Source: Schistosoma haematobium (lineage: Eukaryota > Platyhelminthes > Trematoda > Strigeidida > Schistosomatidae). From it: DNA of 64,000 nt. Each line of letters starts with the position of its first letter. The first letter of the stretch is position 1. The position numbers and the translations under genes were made by a program. The DNA is taken from NCBI RefSeq assembly GCF_000699445.3, contig NC_067196.1, positions 7,807,616 through 7,871,615 on the forward strand, read 5' to 3'. The notes beneath the pieces were generated by a model that was given only the letters and a program-made list of their open reading frames with translations, had not been told where the DNA came from and searched no databases. Positions 1-12,032 of this stretch are shown piece after piece.

Positions 1-2025
1 TGAACTCGTCATGATATCCATGGTGTTGTATTCGATGTGCTTTTGGATCACGTGTGTGCATCTGTGTGTGTGTGTGTAATATGAATTATTCATAAACTAC
101 GACAGAATAGCTATTTTCATTAGTGTGTCAAGTCGTGTTTGACTATGAAACACCACTACAAGAAGACTACGTGCCAGTTAACCGATAAAATCCCCCGTAA
201 GCCAAATATCAGGCGGCAGTTGATGGCTGTAGTCGAGATGTATTTGTTGGCGATCTCGTGGTATCGAAAGAATACCGAGATCGTGCCAGAGGAGTACAAG
301 CGTGCTTACCGAGCGTAACCGAACCCGTGCAAGGTCACAGTCGAAGGATAATGGAACAGTAATATGGCTGTCTTTAGCACAGTTAGACAAACGAGCACAG
401 TAAAACAATCACTGGTACAATTGGTTATAATAATGATTGTTTCCATTAAACCAGTCGCGTTCTCTTGATAAAAGTTGGTCACTACACATGTACCACAGAG
501 TTGATATTCACAGTGAGACTCAAACTTAGTAGATACCACTTCAAGTATCTCAAATTGATTGAATATATATATCCACCATCAGATACCGATTCGGTGATAT
601 AAATATTAAGCTGTTGTTATGAAACCGAAGGCGTCGAGTTTAATCCCCTATGGAGATGTGCGACAGCAATATTCATCATGATCAATGTTCAACTTGTCAG
701 TTGATCAACCAACTTTGTTATCTTCAACAAACATCTTTCTTACTACTGAAAACAACATTTTGATTAATAAATCATCAATATCATCTAACATGTTGACATA
801 ATTATTAACATAATGACAGAATAACTCTGTTGTTATTTATTCAAGATGTTATGGTATTGCGAATAAATGAATAACTATTTCATAGTTGAAGAAATAAAGA
901 TGGGTGTGTTCAATCTCTATGACAAACATAATATTTTGTTAGTTTAGTCATATTCATCTACATGATGTGTTTGTGTGTGGGTGTCTGTTGGTGATTTAAA
1001 TTACGATACTTCATTGAATAATTCATCATTGACATGTCCCAACATGTTTGAAAATAACATCATAATGATAACAAGTAATTTGTTTAATCGGCTATTATTT
1101 CCAATCCTTTCAAGTTACAAGATAGACTGTTCTGTTTAGAAGTTGATATCAGTTGATGAGCCATTACAAATCAAGAAGTCATGTATTCCTGCTCATTTAT
1201 CGTTTAACGATTACACACGCGTGTAACTTGATCGAATGATGGAGAATGTCTACCGATTTCTTGAAAACTACAACAATATTTTCAGTGATTTTCAAGTTTA
1301 TCAGAAACAAAGTGAATCAGTCTTTAGAGTTCAGTGTATTCAGCAAGTTTAATGTTATGTGTGTTAGGTAGATTCATTCTGCAACAGTGAAATAACTTTG
1401 ATGTATATGTTGAACATTCAGGGTTACTATCTTGTCTATTGAGTGTTACGTAACAGAAGCTGAATTTCAGTTTGTGTTTGCTTGACCGGACGATTTCTTG
1501 TAGGAGGAATTTCACAATTCTTAGAAGATACCTATAATGTGTAGATTTAGTTCGTTGAAGAAAACGTCGATTCCTCAGTATATGTGACTTTTCGTTAATA
1601 TAGGGTTGAATATTTTAACAAAACATTTTCAATTGTTAAATCGTATTGTTTTAGAAACCTCAGTGTTGTAGGAGAATGTGAGGATGTCAATACTTCTGAA
1701 TATAAATAAGAAGAATGTTAATTAACCTTCTTGAAATTTTTAGATTTCAAAGTAACTATTTGTGTTGATAAATTTCAGCACTATCTGATCTTTTTCTTAT
1801 TCCTTCGATTATTTTTATGGAGTCCCGATGCTTTAAGATTTCTTAAATGTTTGGATGTTAACACGGAATTATCGCAGTCAAATGTCGTATGCACTGAATT
1901 TCGATAAGAAAATTAACAGATCTTTCTTTCAGAATATTAAATCATCGACAGTACCCAAGTTAGAATATTTGATATTACAATCAACAATGTGTATATTAAC
2001 ACTTAATTACTTGCTTACGCTTGTC
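1..2025. other. No gene recognised; AT-rich
   Basis: A short TG dinucleotide run lies at 61-79. Open frames on either strand are short and carry no motif I know. I see no convincing exon with splice signals and no repeat shared with the rest of the window. Confidence 0.5.
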
Positions 2026-2770
2026 AACCCTCATGGAAGGCACAGGTTTCCCACTAGCATTCTTCATCCGACTCTGTCCTGGGAAATCCTTTCAAGTTGC
2101 TATTCATCTTTTTCATGTCTGCTTCCGATTCGCAACACAGCGTTCTTTGGCCTTCCTCTTTTCCGTTTCTCCCAGATAGCACTTGTTCCGTGATGCAGTT
2201 TGAGCATTTCCGTAATGTATATCCTATGCATTTCCATTTTTTTTCCCTAATTTTCTCCTCAGCTGGAAGGTGTTTGTCCTCTCCTTTAGTAAATCGTTGC
2301 TGATAATATCCGACCAACGGACATTGATTTTCTTTCGTAGGCTATTGTTTATAAATAACTGTATATTTCCGATGATGGTTGTAGTAGTTATCGAAGTTTC
2401 AGCCCCGTACAGTACAGCTGCATTGACGTTCGTATTGAAGATTATTACTTTAATATTGTTTGACAGTTATTTTGAGTTCCATATGTTTTTCAATTGCAAG
2501 AATGCAGCCCTTGTTTTCTCAATCATTGTCTTTACATCTCCATCGGATCCTCCTTGTTAGTCGGTGATAATTTCCATATACTTGAAAGATTCTACGTGTT
2601 CCAGAGCTTTTATATCAAGTGTGATTGTATTGATGCTCTCTGTGTTGTAATTAAGGATCTTGATTTTTCCCTTATTTTCCATCACTTCAGATGCATTAAT
2701 TTCTCCATATACCTGAGTAAATCCACGACGTCCATACTGCTTTGGACATCAGATGACCCTGTTCTTGTTT
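2026..2770 (-). mobile_element. Decayed LINE 3' fragment (family B, RTE/F52C9.6-like C terminus)
   Basis: Read on minus, pieces in shifting frames give the C-terminal half of a LINE reverse-transcriptase protein: a stretch with AAVLYGAET near 2400-2430, WSDIISNDLL near 2310, then KWKCIGYTLRKCSNCI and a Lys/Arg-rich end running into ESEADMKKMNSN near 2090-2250. Frameshifts and stops separate the pieces, so it is dead. The 3' end on minus runs into GTAAG-like units (TTACTTGCTTACG on plus near 2008), matching the TAAG tails of the other family B copies at 32.8, 42.3 and 43.2 kb. Only the 3' end is present, as expected for target-primed retrotransposition. Confidence 0.75.
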
Positions 2771-3841
2771 AGTATGTTCACAGTACAAACCAGGAACAAA
2801 TGCTGACTAATATCTCAATGAAACAGAATCATATTCATGGGGTGAAAGTGGATAAAAGTCTCTGTGTCAAAAACAAATACAGGATTATTGAGTTGTAATG
2901 TACTATGCTCATCACATCACTTGTGTTAGTTCCTACCACATCTCTGTACAACCTAATTATGTTGGAATAGGCACAGCTATTAATTCTGTCTTTCTAATCT
3001 TTTCAGGTATTTTCAAACTTTTACTTCACTTTATCATACCATAACTAGACTTTATATATATATGCTCTTTATCTACACACATATATCTGTACACTTATGT
3101 GTCTTATCCACTCCCTATGTCCTTGAGTATATTTCTCATCCTCTATCTTGACGAGCAAACTCTCGAATAAGCAGCTAATTTCTTATAGGGCTGATGTAGG
3201 TCACACCCGTGAATACTAGCATAATTCTCAGGCGTTTGTATATTTACGTAGTCTGTAGAAGCCTGAAATCCACCAAAGTCGTTGCTATCAACGTAAACTA
3301 TGTTCTTTTTTCCACTGTTGTTTGCTGCTGTACAACATTTTCTGAAGAAAATCGACTTGATACTATTTTTGAAGAGTCTATTATAGCCAGGTATGTAAAT
3401 AATATGATCGGAGATAATCACAAGTTATTCTACAGATTGACAATCTGTCAAACGACGTTCGATTCAAAGTTCATACTTTCCACTTGCGCGAAATCAGCAG
3501 GAATTGCTTTTCTACTGTAGTCTTTCCGCTTAAATGAATATTTGAAAGAAGCGCTTCCGAAACAATTTCCTATTCGACTTGTTTTTACTCCATTGACAAT
3601 ACATATGAAGGTCATAAGGGTCCATTTTTCGTCGTTTGTAACTCATAGGCTAAACTTATGTCCAATACTCTGTGTATTCTATATAGTATGAACTCATGAT
3701 TCATCTGTAATCAATGTGTGCCTGATTTGGAATTCCAAATACATTACGTTCATCTGTGCTCAACTAGTTCTATTTGCTATAAACTGCCCAATTTCGATAA
3801 TTCCTAGTTAGTACAATTATTCGGTTACTGCTAATTATCAC

Positions 3842-3995
3842 ATTGGCGTCGGGATGGAGCCCGTGATGGGACAGTCGGACATATATTCAAATTCTGAAGC
3901 CTTCGAAGCCTACATGGAAATGTTAAAAATCCAGACTATGAACAAAGGAGATATTAGACATGTTAATATTGTGGCTCATTTAATCACATTTATCT
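3842..3995 (+). pseudogene. gypsy-type gag-like fragment
   Basis: From 3854 the plus frame reads a short stretch containing EAFEAYMEMLKIQTMNKGD, then VNIVAHLITFI. The F-x-x-Y-x-E-x-(12-14)-D-x-x-x-(V)NIVAHxxTFI layout is that of the N-terminal gag domain of gypsy-like LTR elements. The similarity stops at about 3995, where the sequence turns into unrelated codons and a stop at 4055-4057. Only about 50 residues survive, with no protease or reverse transcriptase beside them. It could instead be a domesticated gag exon of the gene that follows, but I found no reading that joins them. Confidence 0.4.
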
Positions 3996-4101
3996 GGCTT
4001 TACCAGGAAAGTGAACTTCAGTCAATGCAAGCCTACTTTCACGCAGTATTTGTCTAGAAAGCTAGAGAGACTAGTGTTCGGGAAATAACTGGGTCAATAC
4101 A

Positions 4102-5157
4102 ATGAGTACAAGTGCATCAAATGAAAGTCAAAATCATTGTGCGACAAAACCTTCTAGTCAATCAACTTCTTATCGGATTTCTAATGTTATTTTACCAGAT
4201 ATGGCTTGTCCTAATGATTCACATATCTTTGGTGAAACTTCTTGTAAATCCGAGGAAAATATGTTGAATGAATCAAATCACGATCGGAAATCTGATGCAG
4301 TTTTGATCGATGCTGATTTTTTTAATGATCCACTATCCTCCAATGACATTTCTAATAAATTTGAAGAAAATATTTCAAAAGAATCAAATCCTAATGCCAA
4401 GCCAAGGATGTTTGTTCTTATGATGCATGTGTTTCTTGTGCGAAACTTGTTCAATGCGAAGCACGAGTTCTAAGTGAGCCCGATTTTGATTACAGTCCGG
4501 ATAACTTCATACCAAACTCTTTTTATCCTCATCATGAAGTCTCTTCTAATGAATACTCTAGTCAACGTGCAAACTATGTTATAAATCAAGCCACATCATT
4601 TATAAGTCGAGGAAACGAAGATCCAACATTATTTTGTGCGGAAGAATAGTGAGATAATCTATGGTTCGTCATTTATATAACTGTGGTTTCAGTACATGGT
4701 GGTCATATAAAACCCCAGGACTTGGATGAGTTCATTCCAACTTTGGTTGTCAATTCTAACAGTAGTGAGCAAAGTCTAGATCACACAGAGTCTGTATTCA
4801 GTACACAGTCTGACAAAAGCAAGCAAGAGGAAGTTTTTATGTATGAATGATTGTTTAACCTTTATTTACGTCGTAAATTTTAATTTTTAGGTTAGTTGAT
4901 TTCTCGTTTTCAGCGGCGCGTTATCATCGGCTATCATCTGCAAGTTTAGGAGGGTACATATGAAAAATCACTGATATGTGAATAATTACCGGTAGTCGCT
5001 TGTTCCATGGTACAGGGAAGAAATAGTTGATGATTTTTCAACCAAGACTTACAAGCGTTTCGAGTCAGGTAGTATCAAGATAATAGGCAAACGTGCGTCA
5101 CCAAATTTATCCAAGGGTATAGGGTTGCAGAAGCACCTTGAAGTACAAATAAGATAG
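4102..5157 (+). CDS. Unrecognised acidic Ser/Asn-rich gene, four exons, one frame break
   Basis: Exons I propose: 4102-4635, 4693-4840, 4891-4953, 5016-5157 (stop TAG), with introns of 57, 50 and 62 nt, all GT-AG; the last three exons join in phase without stops. The first donor (gtgcgg) is weak but is the only one that keeps frame. The protein starts MSTSASNESQ, is rich in Ser, Asn, Asp and Glu, has no membrane span, and ends in a basic stretch (YKRFESGSIKIIGKRAS) before QIR. Inside exon 1 two segments of about 35 residues resemble each other (KSEENMLNESN and KFEENISKESN). Between 4395 and 4405 the frame shifts by one base, after which it reads KDVCSYDACVSCAKLVQCE. This is a mutation, a sequencing error, or a sign that 4243-4403 is an intron. 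The true start is unsure. An alternative last donor exists at 5114. I know no family for it. Confidence 0.5.
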
Positions 5158-6473
5158 GGTTTTTGAAATTAAATGCCCTATGGTTCTTTGTTGTGATAGA
5201 AAAAATAGTGACTCTGACAGTGGCTTTGATAAATAGATCAATTACAGTAATAAGCTCATTGTAAACGAATTGCTATATCCTACTTGCCATGCTGTGTGAG
5301 AAATGATTATCGAATAGCCCTGAGATTTATCGGAAATATGACATCTCGGCTCTATCCTCTGATGTATAATCTTGAATTATAATTTGAAAATGTTAATCGA
5401 ATAACCCCTGGCTCAATCCTATCGACTGTGTCAAATGCTGGTTGTTAGAAGCTATGGAAGTTATTTGTAAACAAATGCTTGTGCTATGCTTGCATGTTTT
5501 GTTTTATCGAGCATAAAGAAGTAGCAAGAAAACATCTTGATCACCCATCAGTATGAATAGTGTCACAATTGTTGACGAATCAACTACCGATCTGTGTTTG
5601 GTCGTATTGATATTACACTGCTTAGTCGATCATATTCATGTGATGGTTAATCGTGACGTTCATAACGTGGAGAGTCGAATAATACGGCAAGAAGTAGTGT
5701 ACAACATATATTCTATCACAACTAACAGACTTACAGATAATCCAACAACTATTACCTTATATTAAAAGTAGATTAGGTGACAGAATCTACTAGCTGCAGT
5801 GGTATGAAAGTTCAGACACACTGGCTGATATATATATACATGCGGTATTTCTTTCCTTCAAACATCATTGGCATATTTGTGTTTACTTTGCTTCCGAGTA
5901 ATTAACAGACATTTATGTACCCGTACTTTCTGCTTCTCATATATCCTGTGTATATTCAACAACTGGTGTTTTGTCTAAAAGACAAGTTCCTTGTTTGGGT
6001 TAGGGTATTATCACTTCAGCTTGTTCTCGATGTCAGGAAAATTTATTCCAGCATATTTTTTAGTAACCAGCTTATTCAACATGTTACTGTTTGAACATAA
6101 GAGCAGATTTAGTAGGGTTACCAAGGCAGCTCCAGTTACCTGACTTACCAACTTCTACTGCGAAACTATTCTAGATATTATACCATAGTCCAAAAAGATT
6201 TTGTCGGATGAAGCTGGTGCGTACAACAGGACTAGTTGTACAAAAAAGTACTATGGATAGTAATTAATTGTCACATTTGTTGATGAGCATAGTGTCTTTC
6301 AGGTAATTACTCAATCAGTAATAGTCCTGAAACTGACAAGCGCAGTTACCGTGTCCTATGTTTCATAACTGTCCACCTGTTTTATCTAAATGACAATGTG
6401 TCCAGTTAAAGTTGTAAGCGGCTAGTTGAATGCTGCGTTACTTCGGAATGCCGATAATTTGATTCTGTTTACT

Positions 6474-9400
6474 ATGTTGGGGAAGTATCTACAGTTTATG
6501 TACTTTGTCTTCTTGTGTTCCACACACCTTTGCAATGGTGATAAAAATACATCAGTAGTTTATGCTGTCAAAAACTGTGTCTTGTCAGAAAACGCTTCAT
6601 TTCTTCATGGAATTGTTGGGCATTTGTAAGATATTTCTTTTGTTTTGAAAATTGCTTCAGATTCTCCGATGAGTCTGACGAAAAAGCGGACTATTATTTT
6701 AGCGTTTGTGGTTTCAAAACAGAGGAAAACTCATCAGTGTCATTAAATCAATCGATCATCGCAGTTAGTGAAGCCAGTGTTGTAGAATTAGGATCGTTCA
6801 CTAATTTTACCATTTCTAACAAAGGTACTGTTAAAACATTAAAACTCATTGACAGGTGATCGGCATCTGGTAAGGTTCAATGATTCAGAGATTATAACAG
6901 ACTTAATTCTTGGTTGTGGTAGTATGGTAAGTTCAAGCACCAATAACTCTAACTGTTAGTAGGCCGCCTTTCATCTCATCAGTCATGAAAACGATAAGTC
7001 CTACAGTTTCGATTTGTTCCATCCTGGTCTTTGTTCTGTTCAACAACCCACGAAATATACTTTCACTGTCATTCTTGTATGGTACGTTTGTGGCTTTTGT
7101 TCGTATAAAAAGTCCAAAACTAATTTTTCTCGAACACCCTTAGCGACCTCTCGGTTCCTAGTTTTCAATGTCATGAGATTTAACTAAGCATAACTTTCTT
7201 GGTTTAATGCCATGGATCTTTGAGAAAATAGACACTAAAGCTCACATTACATATTTTGGATAAAAAATCTGTTGTAAACTCTAAAACATATCATGTTCTG
7301 TTACTATTTGCAATCACCATTAATTATTATGCACTATATTATATTGGAAAAGGCTTGTCGTACAAAATCAATGTGTCGATCCCTGCAATAGTATCAAATA
7401 TGTCCATGTATGTGACCGTATCTGATTATGTGAACAAATAAACTTGGTCGTACTACTGTAGTAATATTTCTGCCTAGTTGGGAAGAAGGCTGCTATCCTG
7501 TTTTTTTAATCGCTGAAGTGTTCAGTGAAAATCCTAATATGGATTTCATAATGCCATTATTTTGAATCTGCAAAGTCTAATATTCCAGTTTACTTTGCGA
7601 TGTCTAATAACACTGGTCTGACAGTCAGTCAGCTACAACGTAGGACCAGGCACATATATGCATCGGTCCAGGTTGCCACACCTCATTAGCACAGCAAGAT
7701 GAACACCGGATTCATAAGAGTGGTTAGGTCAAAGGTGGTAATATATAGGAGAAAGATTGCATATAAGGATACAGTACAGGAAGAAAGAATTAGTTAGTAG
7801 AAAGAAATACATGAAGTGATTTTAATCTCTTAGTTTAAGGGAAGACAAAGAGTGTATACACCTACGCCATTGTGATCGATTCTGAGCCATGTCACCAAGA
7901 GTCTTCAACCATCGGTTACGAAAGTCACGCGGCCCCCAACCAAGTAGTCTGCATCTACCAACATGGTTCAGACTAGAGGTTAGTGTCTTCAAGCACTGAT
8001 GCCACGTTTTGGTTTGGCCGCCCCTAATTCTCTTCCAACCATCTCTAACACCCGTTAGCATTGCACGTGGTAATCGGTGTTCAGGCATACGTAACACGTG
8101 GCCCAACCATCTCAGTCGATGAAGATTAACAACTGATTTACCATCATTACCTAATACCCTGCGTCTAACCTCACTATTACTTACCCGGTGATCCCAACAG
8201 ACGCCAGCAATATTTCTAAGACATCTGTGGTCAAATACTAGTAGCTTACGGGTGTCTTCTACTCTTAAAGGCCATGTTTCGCTGCCATAAAGTAAGACAG
8301 AACGGACTGCCGCGCAGTATACTCGTCCTTTTATTGATAGACGGATATCTCGCCTTCGCCATAGGTGACGTAAGTTGGCAAAAGCCAAACGAGATTTTCG
8401 AATCCGTGCTGAGATTTCGTCCAATACCAGCCCATTAGGGCTAATCAGACTTCCAAGATAAGTGAAGTTGTCGACGCGTTCGACTACTTCACTCCCTATC
8501 CTTAGTTCAGGTGTTGACGCAGGCCAGTCCTGAAGCAAAAACTTGCATTTAGAGGGAGAGAAACGCATTCCAAACATTCTGGCATTGTTGCTTAGTGCTA
8601 CCATAAGCTCTGACTCGACTAGTAGTGTTCGAGTAAAGAGCCTTTAGTAGGTTTATGTACTTCTGGGGTACGCCTTTCAATGACAGACAGTGCCACAGAA
8701 TCTCGCGGTCTATCGAGTCAAATGTTGCTTTTAAGTCAAGAAAGACCACCATTGTCAGACGTCGATAAGTATGCCTGTGTTCTAAAACCTGACGAATGGT
8801 GAATATGTGGTCGATGCAGCCACGACCAGGTCTGAAGCCAGCTTGGTTCTCTCGTGTTTGCAGTTCACGAGTCTTAGTTAGGCGTCTGATAATTATCGAG
8901 GCTAGTATTTTAGATATTATATTAGTTAAACTAATCCCTCTGTGGTTGTCACAGGATGATTTTGACCCTTTCTTACATATTGGGACGATAAGTGATTGCG
9001 ACCAGTCAGATGGAATAACGTCTAACTCCCAGATCTTAGCTAAAATATTAGTCAACCTAATCGCTAAAATTGGACCACCATCCTTAAAGACTTCTGGAGC
9101 CAATCCATCTGGACCAGCTGCCCTTCCTCGTTTCAGATTAACTATAGCCTTTTGAACTTCTGCTAGAGTTGGGGGACCTACTTCAATGTTCCATTCACAC
9201 TGTCTGGGAATGGAGGGTAGTTGTAGAGTCGCTGAAGGCCAGCTGAACTGTTCCCTAAAATGTTCCGCCCATCGTTCTAAACGTCTGGACTGGGAGTAGA
9301 TGAGAGTATCGGTGTAGAGCCGAGAGTTGAACGCGGATATTTATGACAGTGTACTTTTTATTACCAGTAATTCTAAAAACGACACCAATATAATCTAACC

Positions 9401-12032
9401 AAAACATGTTTCAGACCAAAAAGAGACTGTAAATCACCAATCCCAGGGGAATGAACGTAGACTTTTTAGGGATTACGTTAAAAGTTCAGATGTACGTCAA
9501 ACATGGCTTCTGTATATAGTGATACCAGTAATAATACTAATAGTGATAATAATAGTTATTTTCATTTACCGAGTTTCAACAAGAATTATTTTGCTTGTCG
9601 ATTACACAAACGTCAGATACCAACATAGCCTGATCCCAAAAATATTCACGGTACTGTGTGATTACTTGTATATAGGCATAACATTGTTACATTGTATATA
9701 TTCTCTACGTATCGTAATAAGCAATATTTTTTGGTCGGAATAACTTCAGAATATATTTTGTTTATAAACACTGCACCATTCTTTTTTGTTCATATCATTG
9801 TGTATCTTTCTCAATTTAGCTGTTTAGCTTTCATTGTTGGATATTGTGTGTTAAGTTCTTTAATAAAGAGATACTTATATGGACGACCGTGGCATCAATC
9901 TGTTCCATTCACCAATACCTTTGAACATTTGAAAAATCGATTTCAGGTAAATTCAAATTGCCTTTTAGATCCCTGATATTGATCCACTCTTCCAATTTTC
10001 ATTTGAAATTAGTTTCATTTAGTGGCATACTATCTACTTAGTACTTTATGTTTAAAGACACCAACTGGAAATCTTCATTTAACTTGTGCTTACAGTTTTT
10101 TTATACCAATTGGGAGCATTGTACCGTTTCAAAGAAAACTATCCTACAAATATTTGAACCTGAGTTACTCAGTGTTGAAACTGGAGACTTGACTATTAAT
10201 CTTATGTCACATCGCTTAGCGCTGATCATACTGTATTCTTAAATCAATCAAATCCAGTCAATATAGAACTAGTTCATCCTATAGATGGCCATTACATGGT
10301 TATAAAATATAATTTATCCATATTTACTAATAGTTTTGAATGGAAATAATTCCTTAGATATTGCACAAAGCAGATAAAATTAAAATCAACAGATACGGTC
10401 TTGTGCCTATTCGTTCATTATAACGCTGTTATCAAAGTATGTTTAAACATGATTCAATGGTTCTCGCGCCTAAGTCAGTTGCAATCTACTTAATTCGTTC
10501 TGTGCCGTTAAGTAACGTAATTTTTCTCAGCATACGCTCATTCTAAATTATAGTTCAGTATACGACCTTGTACCATATGCATTCGAAACCATGATGATCG
10601 CCAAGAAAATTCAACTGAATAACTACTTCTAGTCCTATGTAAACAGATTTTACAAACGTTACTTATACTAATCAGTTGGTCTTATCATTATTTCATAACT
10701 GACAGATGTTTTTAGGGATAATAATCTAATGATAGTTGCAACAAATGTAGCAAAACATTTATGTCATTAAAAAAATCGAAAAGTCCCGTTTTTGAAATTG
10801 ATAAGTATACCATATATAGATAGTTTATAATAAAACTTAGCAGCTGACTAAAGGTTCTAGTCATCACTTTCAAGGCAAATTTTCGTGAAAAGGCTAATAT
10901 TACTACCTAGTTATCTAAATCAAAATTGGTCTAGTTAAAAAGAATACTATGTATGGTGACTGTTTACCGAAAAATTAATTTTCAACAAGTGATTGTATAA
11001 ATTTTCATGTTCGGCTAAATGCTGCTTCATTAATGGTCTTAGCCTTTAAATATCAACTTCCCATACATAGGTCTATATCTTTCTGCAATGTCGCTAGATA
11101 GATGAATGCTTCGTAATCAAATCAATACCGTTGAAAATTCAATTGTTAATCCACACTGATGTATTTTCAACGGTTACACTGATAAAGCCCCCAAATGCCC
11201 TGGTACGGCCGAGAGCGGGAAGGGCCTGCTCTCCCTCTCTAAATGCTCTCACATGGCCACGCGTATACAGCCTCTGCCAAAGAAGTCCTACTCACTACCT
11301 TCTCGTGGTAGGGGTGTTCGTTACGAAATTGAGAGGACAAAAAGCGAACGCCCGGCGCTTTAACCGGGTTGGTGGACATGGAGAGTTCACCTAGGAAAGT
11401 TGACAAACCCTGGTTCCAAACCAATGGTGCACATGGGCTTCAGTGTCCTGAAGGAACAAATGGCGTATGAACCGGTCGTTGGTCACCGGCTACCATGGGA
11501 CTGCATCTCCTTACGATGCTCCACTGCCTTGTGGATCAGACCTTCAGGTCGAAGGCTCCGGATGTGGCCCCCTAAGAAGACAACCTTCTTCGGTTTGGGC
11601 AGTATCACAGCCCACACACAAATAGAATAAATAAAACACTGGTAAAACTAAAGGATTTCAGCTTAAATATAGGTTATAGTACGATCGATACAAACTTTGA
11701 CAGATTTAGAATAAACAGTCCAGCATTCTATCAGGTTCACACTTACCTTTACGTATGAGGAGTTTTTTACCCAGAAATATCATAGAATATCTAGTTTTTG
11801 CAACTGTTATAATCATTCTTATGTCTTTCGTATCCAGGACTATATTGTTCTTCATTGTCATCGTACACAAATTCGCCTTGTTGAACCAGTATATATGCCT
11901 CTACCGAATGATTCACCAGAACAATTTAAAACTAAAAATAACGAATCAATATGCGAAAATTCGCTAGAACAAAAACAGTTGCTACTGTCGAATTCAGATG
12001 AACAACAAGATGATATATTATTGGCGCTTTAA
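6474..12032 (+). CDS. Mannose-6-phosphate-receptor-like (MRH domain) sorting receptor, complete, seven exons
   Basis: Exons: 6474-6625, 6661-6824, 6856-6926, 6963-7076, 9447-9572, 9869-9946, 11838-12032; together 900 nt, 299 residues plus stop, with every junction GT-AG and in phase. Residues 1-22 form a signal peptide. Residues 23-186 are lumenal with Cys35, Cys67 (in YYFSVCG), Cys126 (LILGCG) and Cys153 (HPGLC), the spacing of an MRH domain, and about six N-glycosylation sequons. Residues 187-208 are a strongly hydrophobic span. The 90-residue tail resembles that of cation-dependent M6P receptors (GRPWHQSVPF, a Cys-containing LHC) and ends DDILLAL, a DxxLL signal of the kind bound by GGA adaptors. 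The family carries lysosomal enzymes from Golgi to endosome. The third disulfide and the GGD-x-Y loop of classical receptors are not seen, nor an Arg before Cys126, so M6P binding is doubtful. The 9869 acceptor is the least certain junction. The first three introns are 35, 31 and 36 nt; the others are 2370, 296 and 1891 nt. Confidence 0.72.
7620..9350 (-). mobile_element. RTE-like LINE (family A), 5' truncated, catalytic region deleted
   Basis: On minus the frame is open from about 9345 to 8600: LERWAEHFREQFSW, RGRAAGPDG, PICKKGSKSSCDNHRGISL, AGFRPGRGCIDHIF and FLDLKATFDS (motif A with its Asp), then it runs out after TTSRVRAYG. A second frame begins ELMVALSNNARMFGMRFSPS and continues through LLYGSETWPL and RWLGHVLRMPEHRL to IHSLSSLKL, ending at 7822. 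Motifs B and C, including the YADD catalytic pair expected between the two frames, are missing, so about 70-90 codons were lost at 8605-8620. The 3' UTR ends at 7620 with TGAC units. The endonuclease domain is absent. It lies in intron 4 of the M6P-receptor-like gene, antisense to it. Confidence 0.85.
11185..11640 (+). repeat. Interspersed repeat family D, copy 1
   Basis: About 455 bp, GC-richer than its surroundings, ending in AATAAATAAA on plus. It is almost base-for-base the reverse complement of 14435-14935 (I counted about three differences over the shared part) and is more loosely matched at 50763-51215. Open frames in it are conserved only because the copies are nearly identical; I recognise no protein. 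The TAAA-rich 3' tail suggests a retroposon. It lies in intron 6 of the M6P-receptor-like gene. Confidence 0.8.

Noticed and set aside
3143..3421. 92-codon minus frame overlapping a 103-codon plus frame
   Set aside because: Neither strand shows a known motif; I cannot choose between them or support either.
8796..9155. 119-codon plus frame
   Set aside because: It is the antisense of the LINE A reverse transcriptase.
10048..10242. Open frame after an acceptor-like site, possible alternative last exon of the M6P-receptor-like gene
   Set aside because: It can be joined in phase (reads FFYTNWEHCTVSKK) but lacks receptor-tail character, and the 11838 exon gives a proper DxxLL end.
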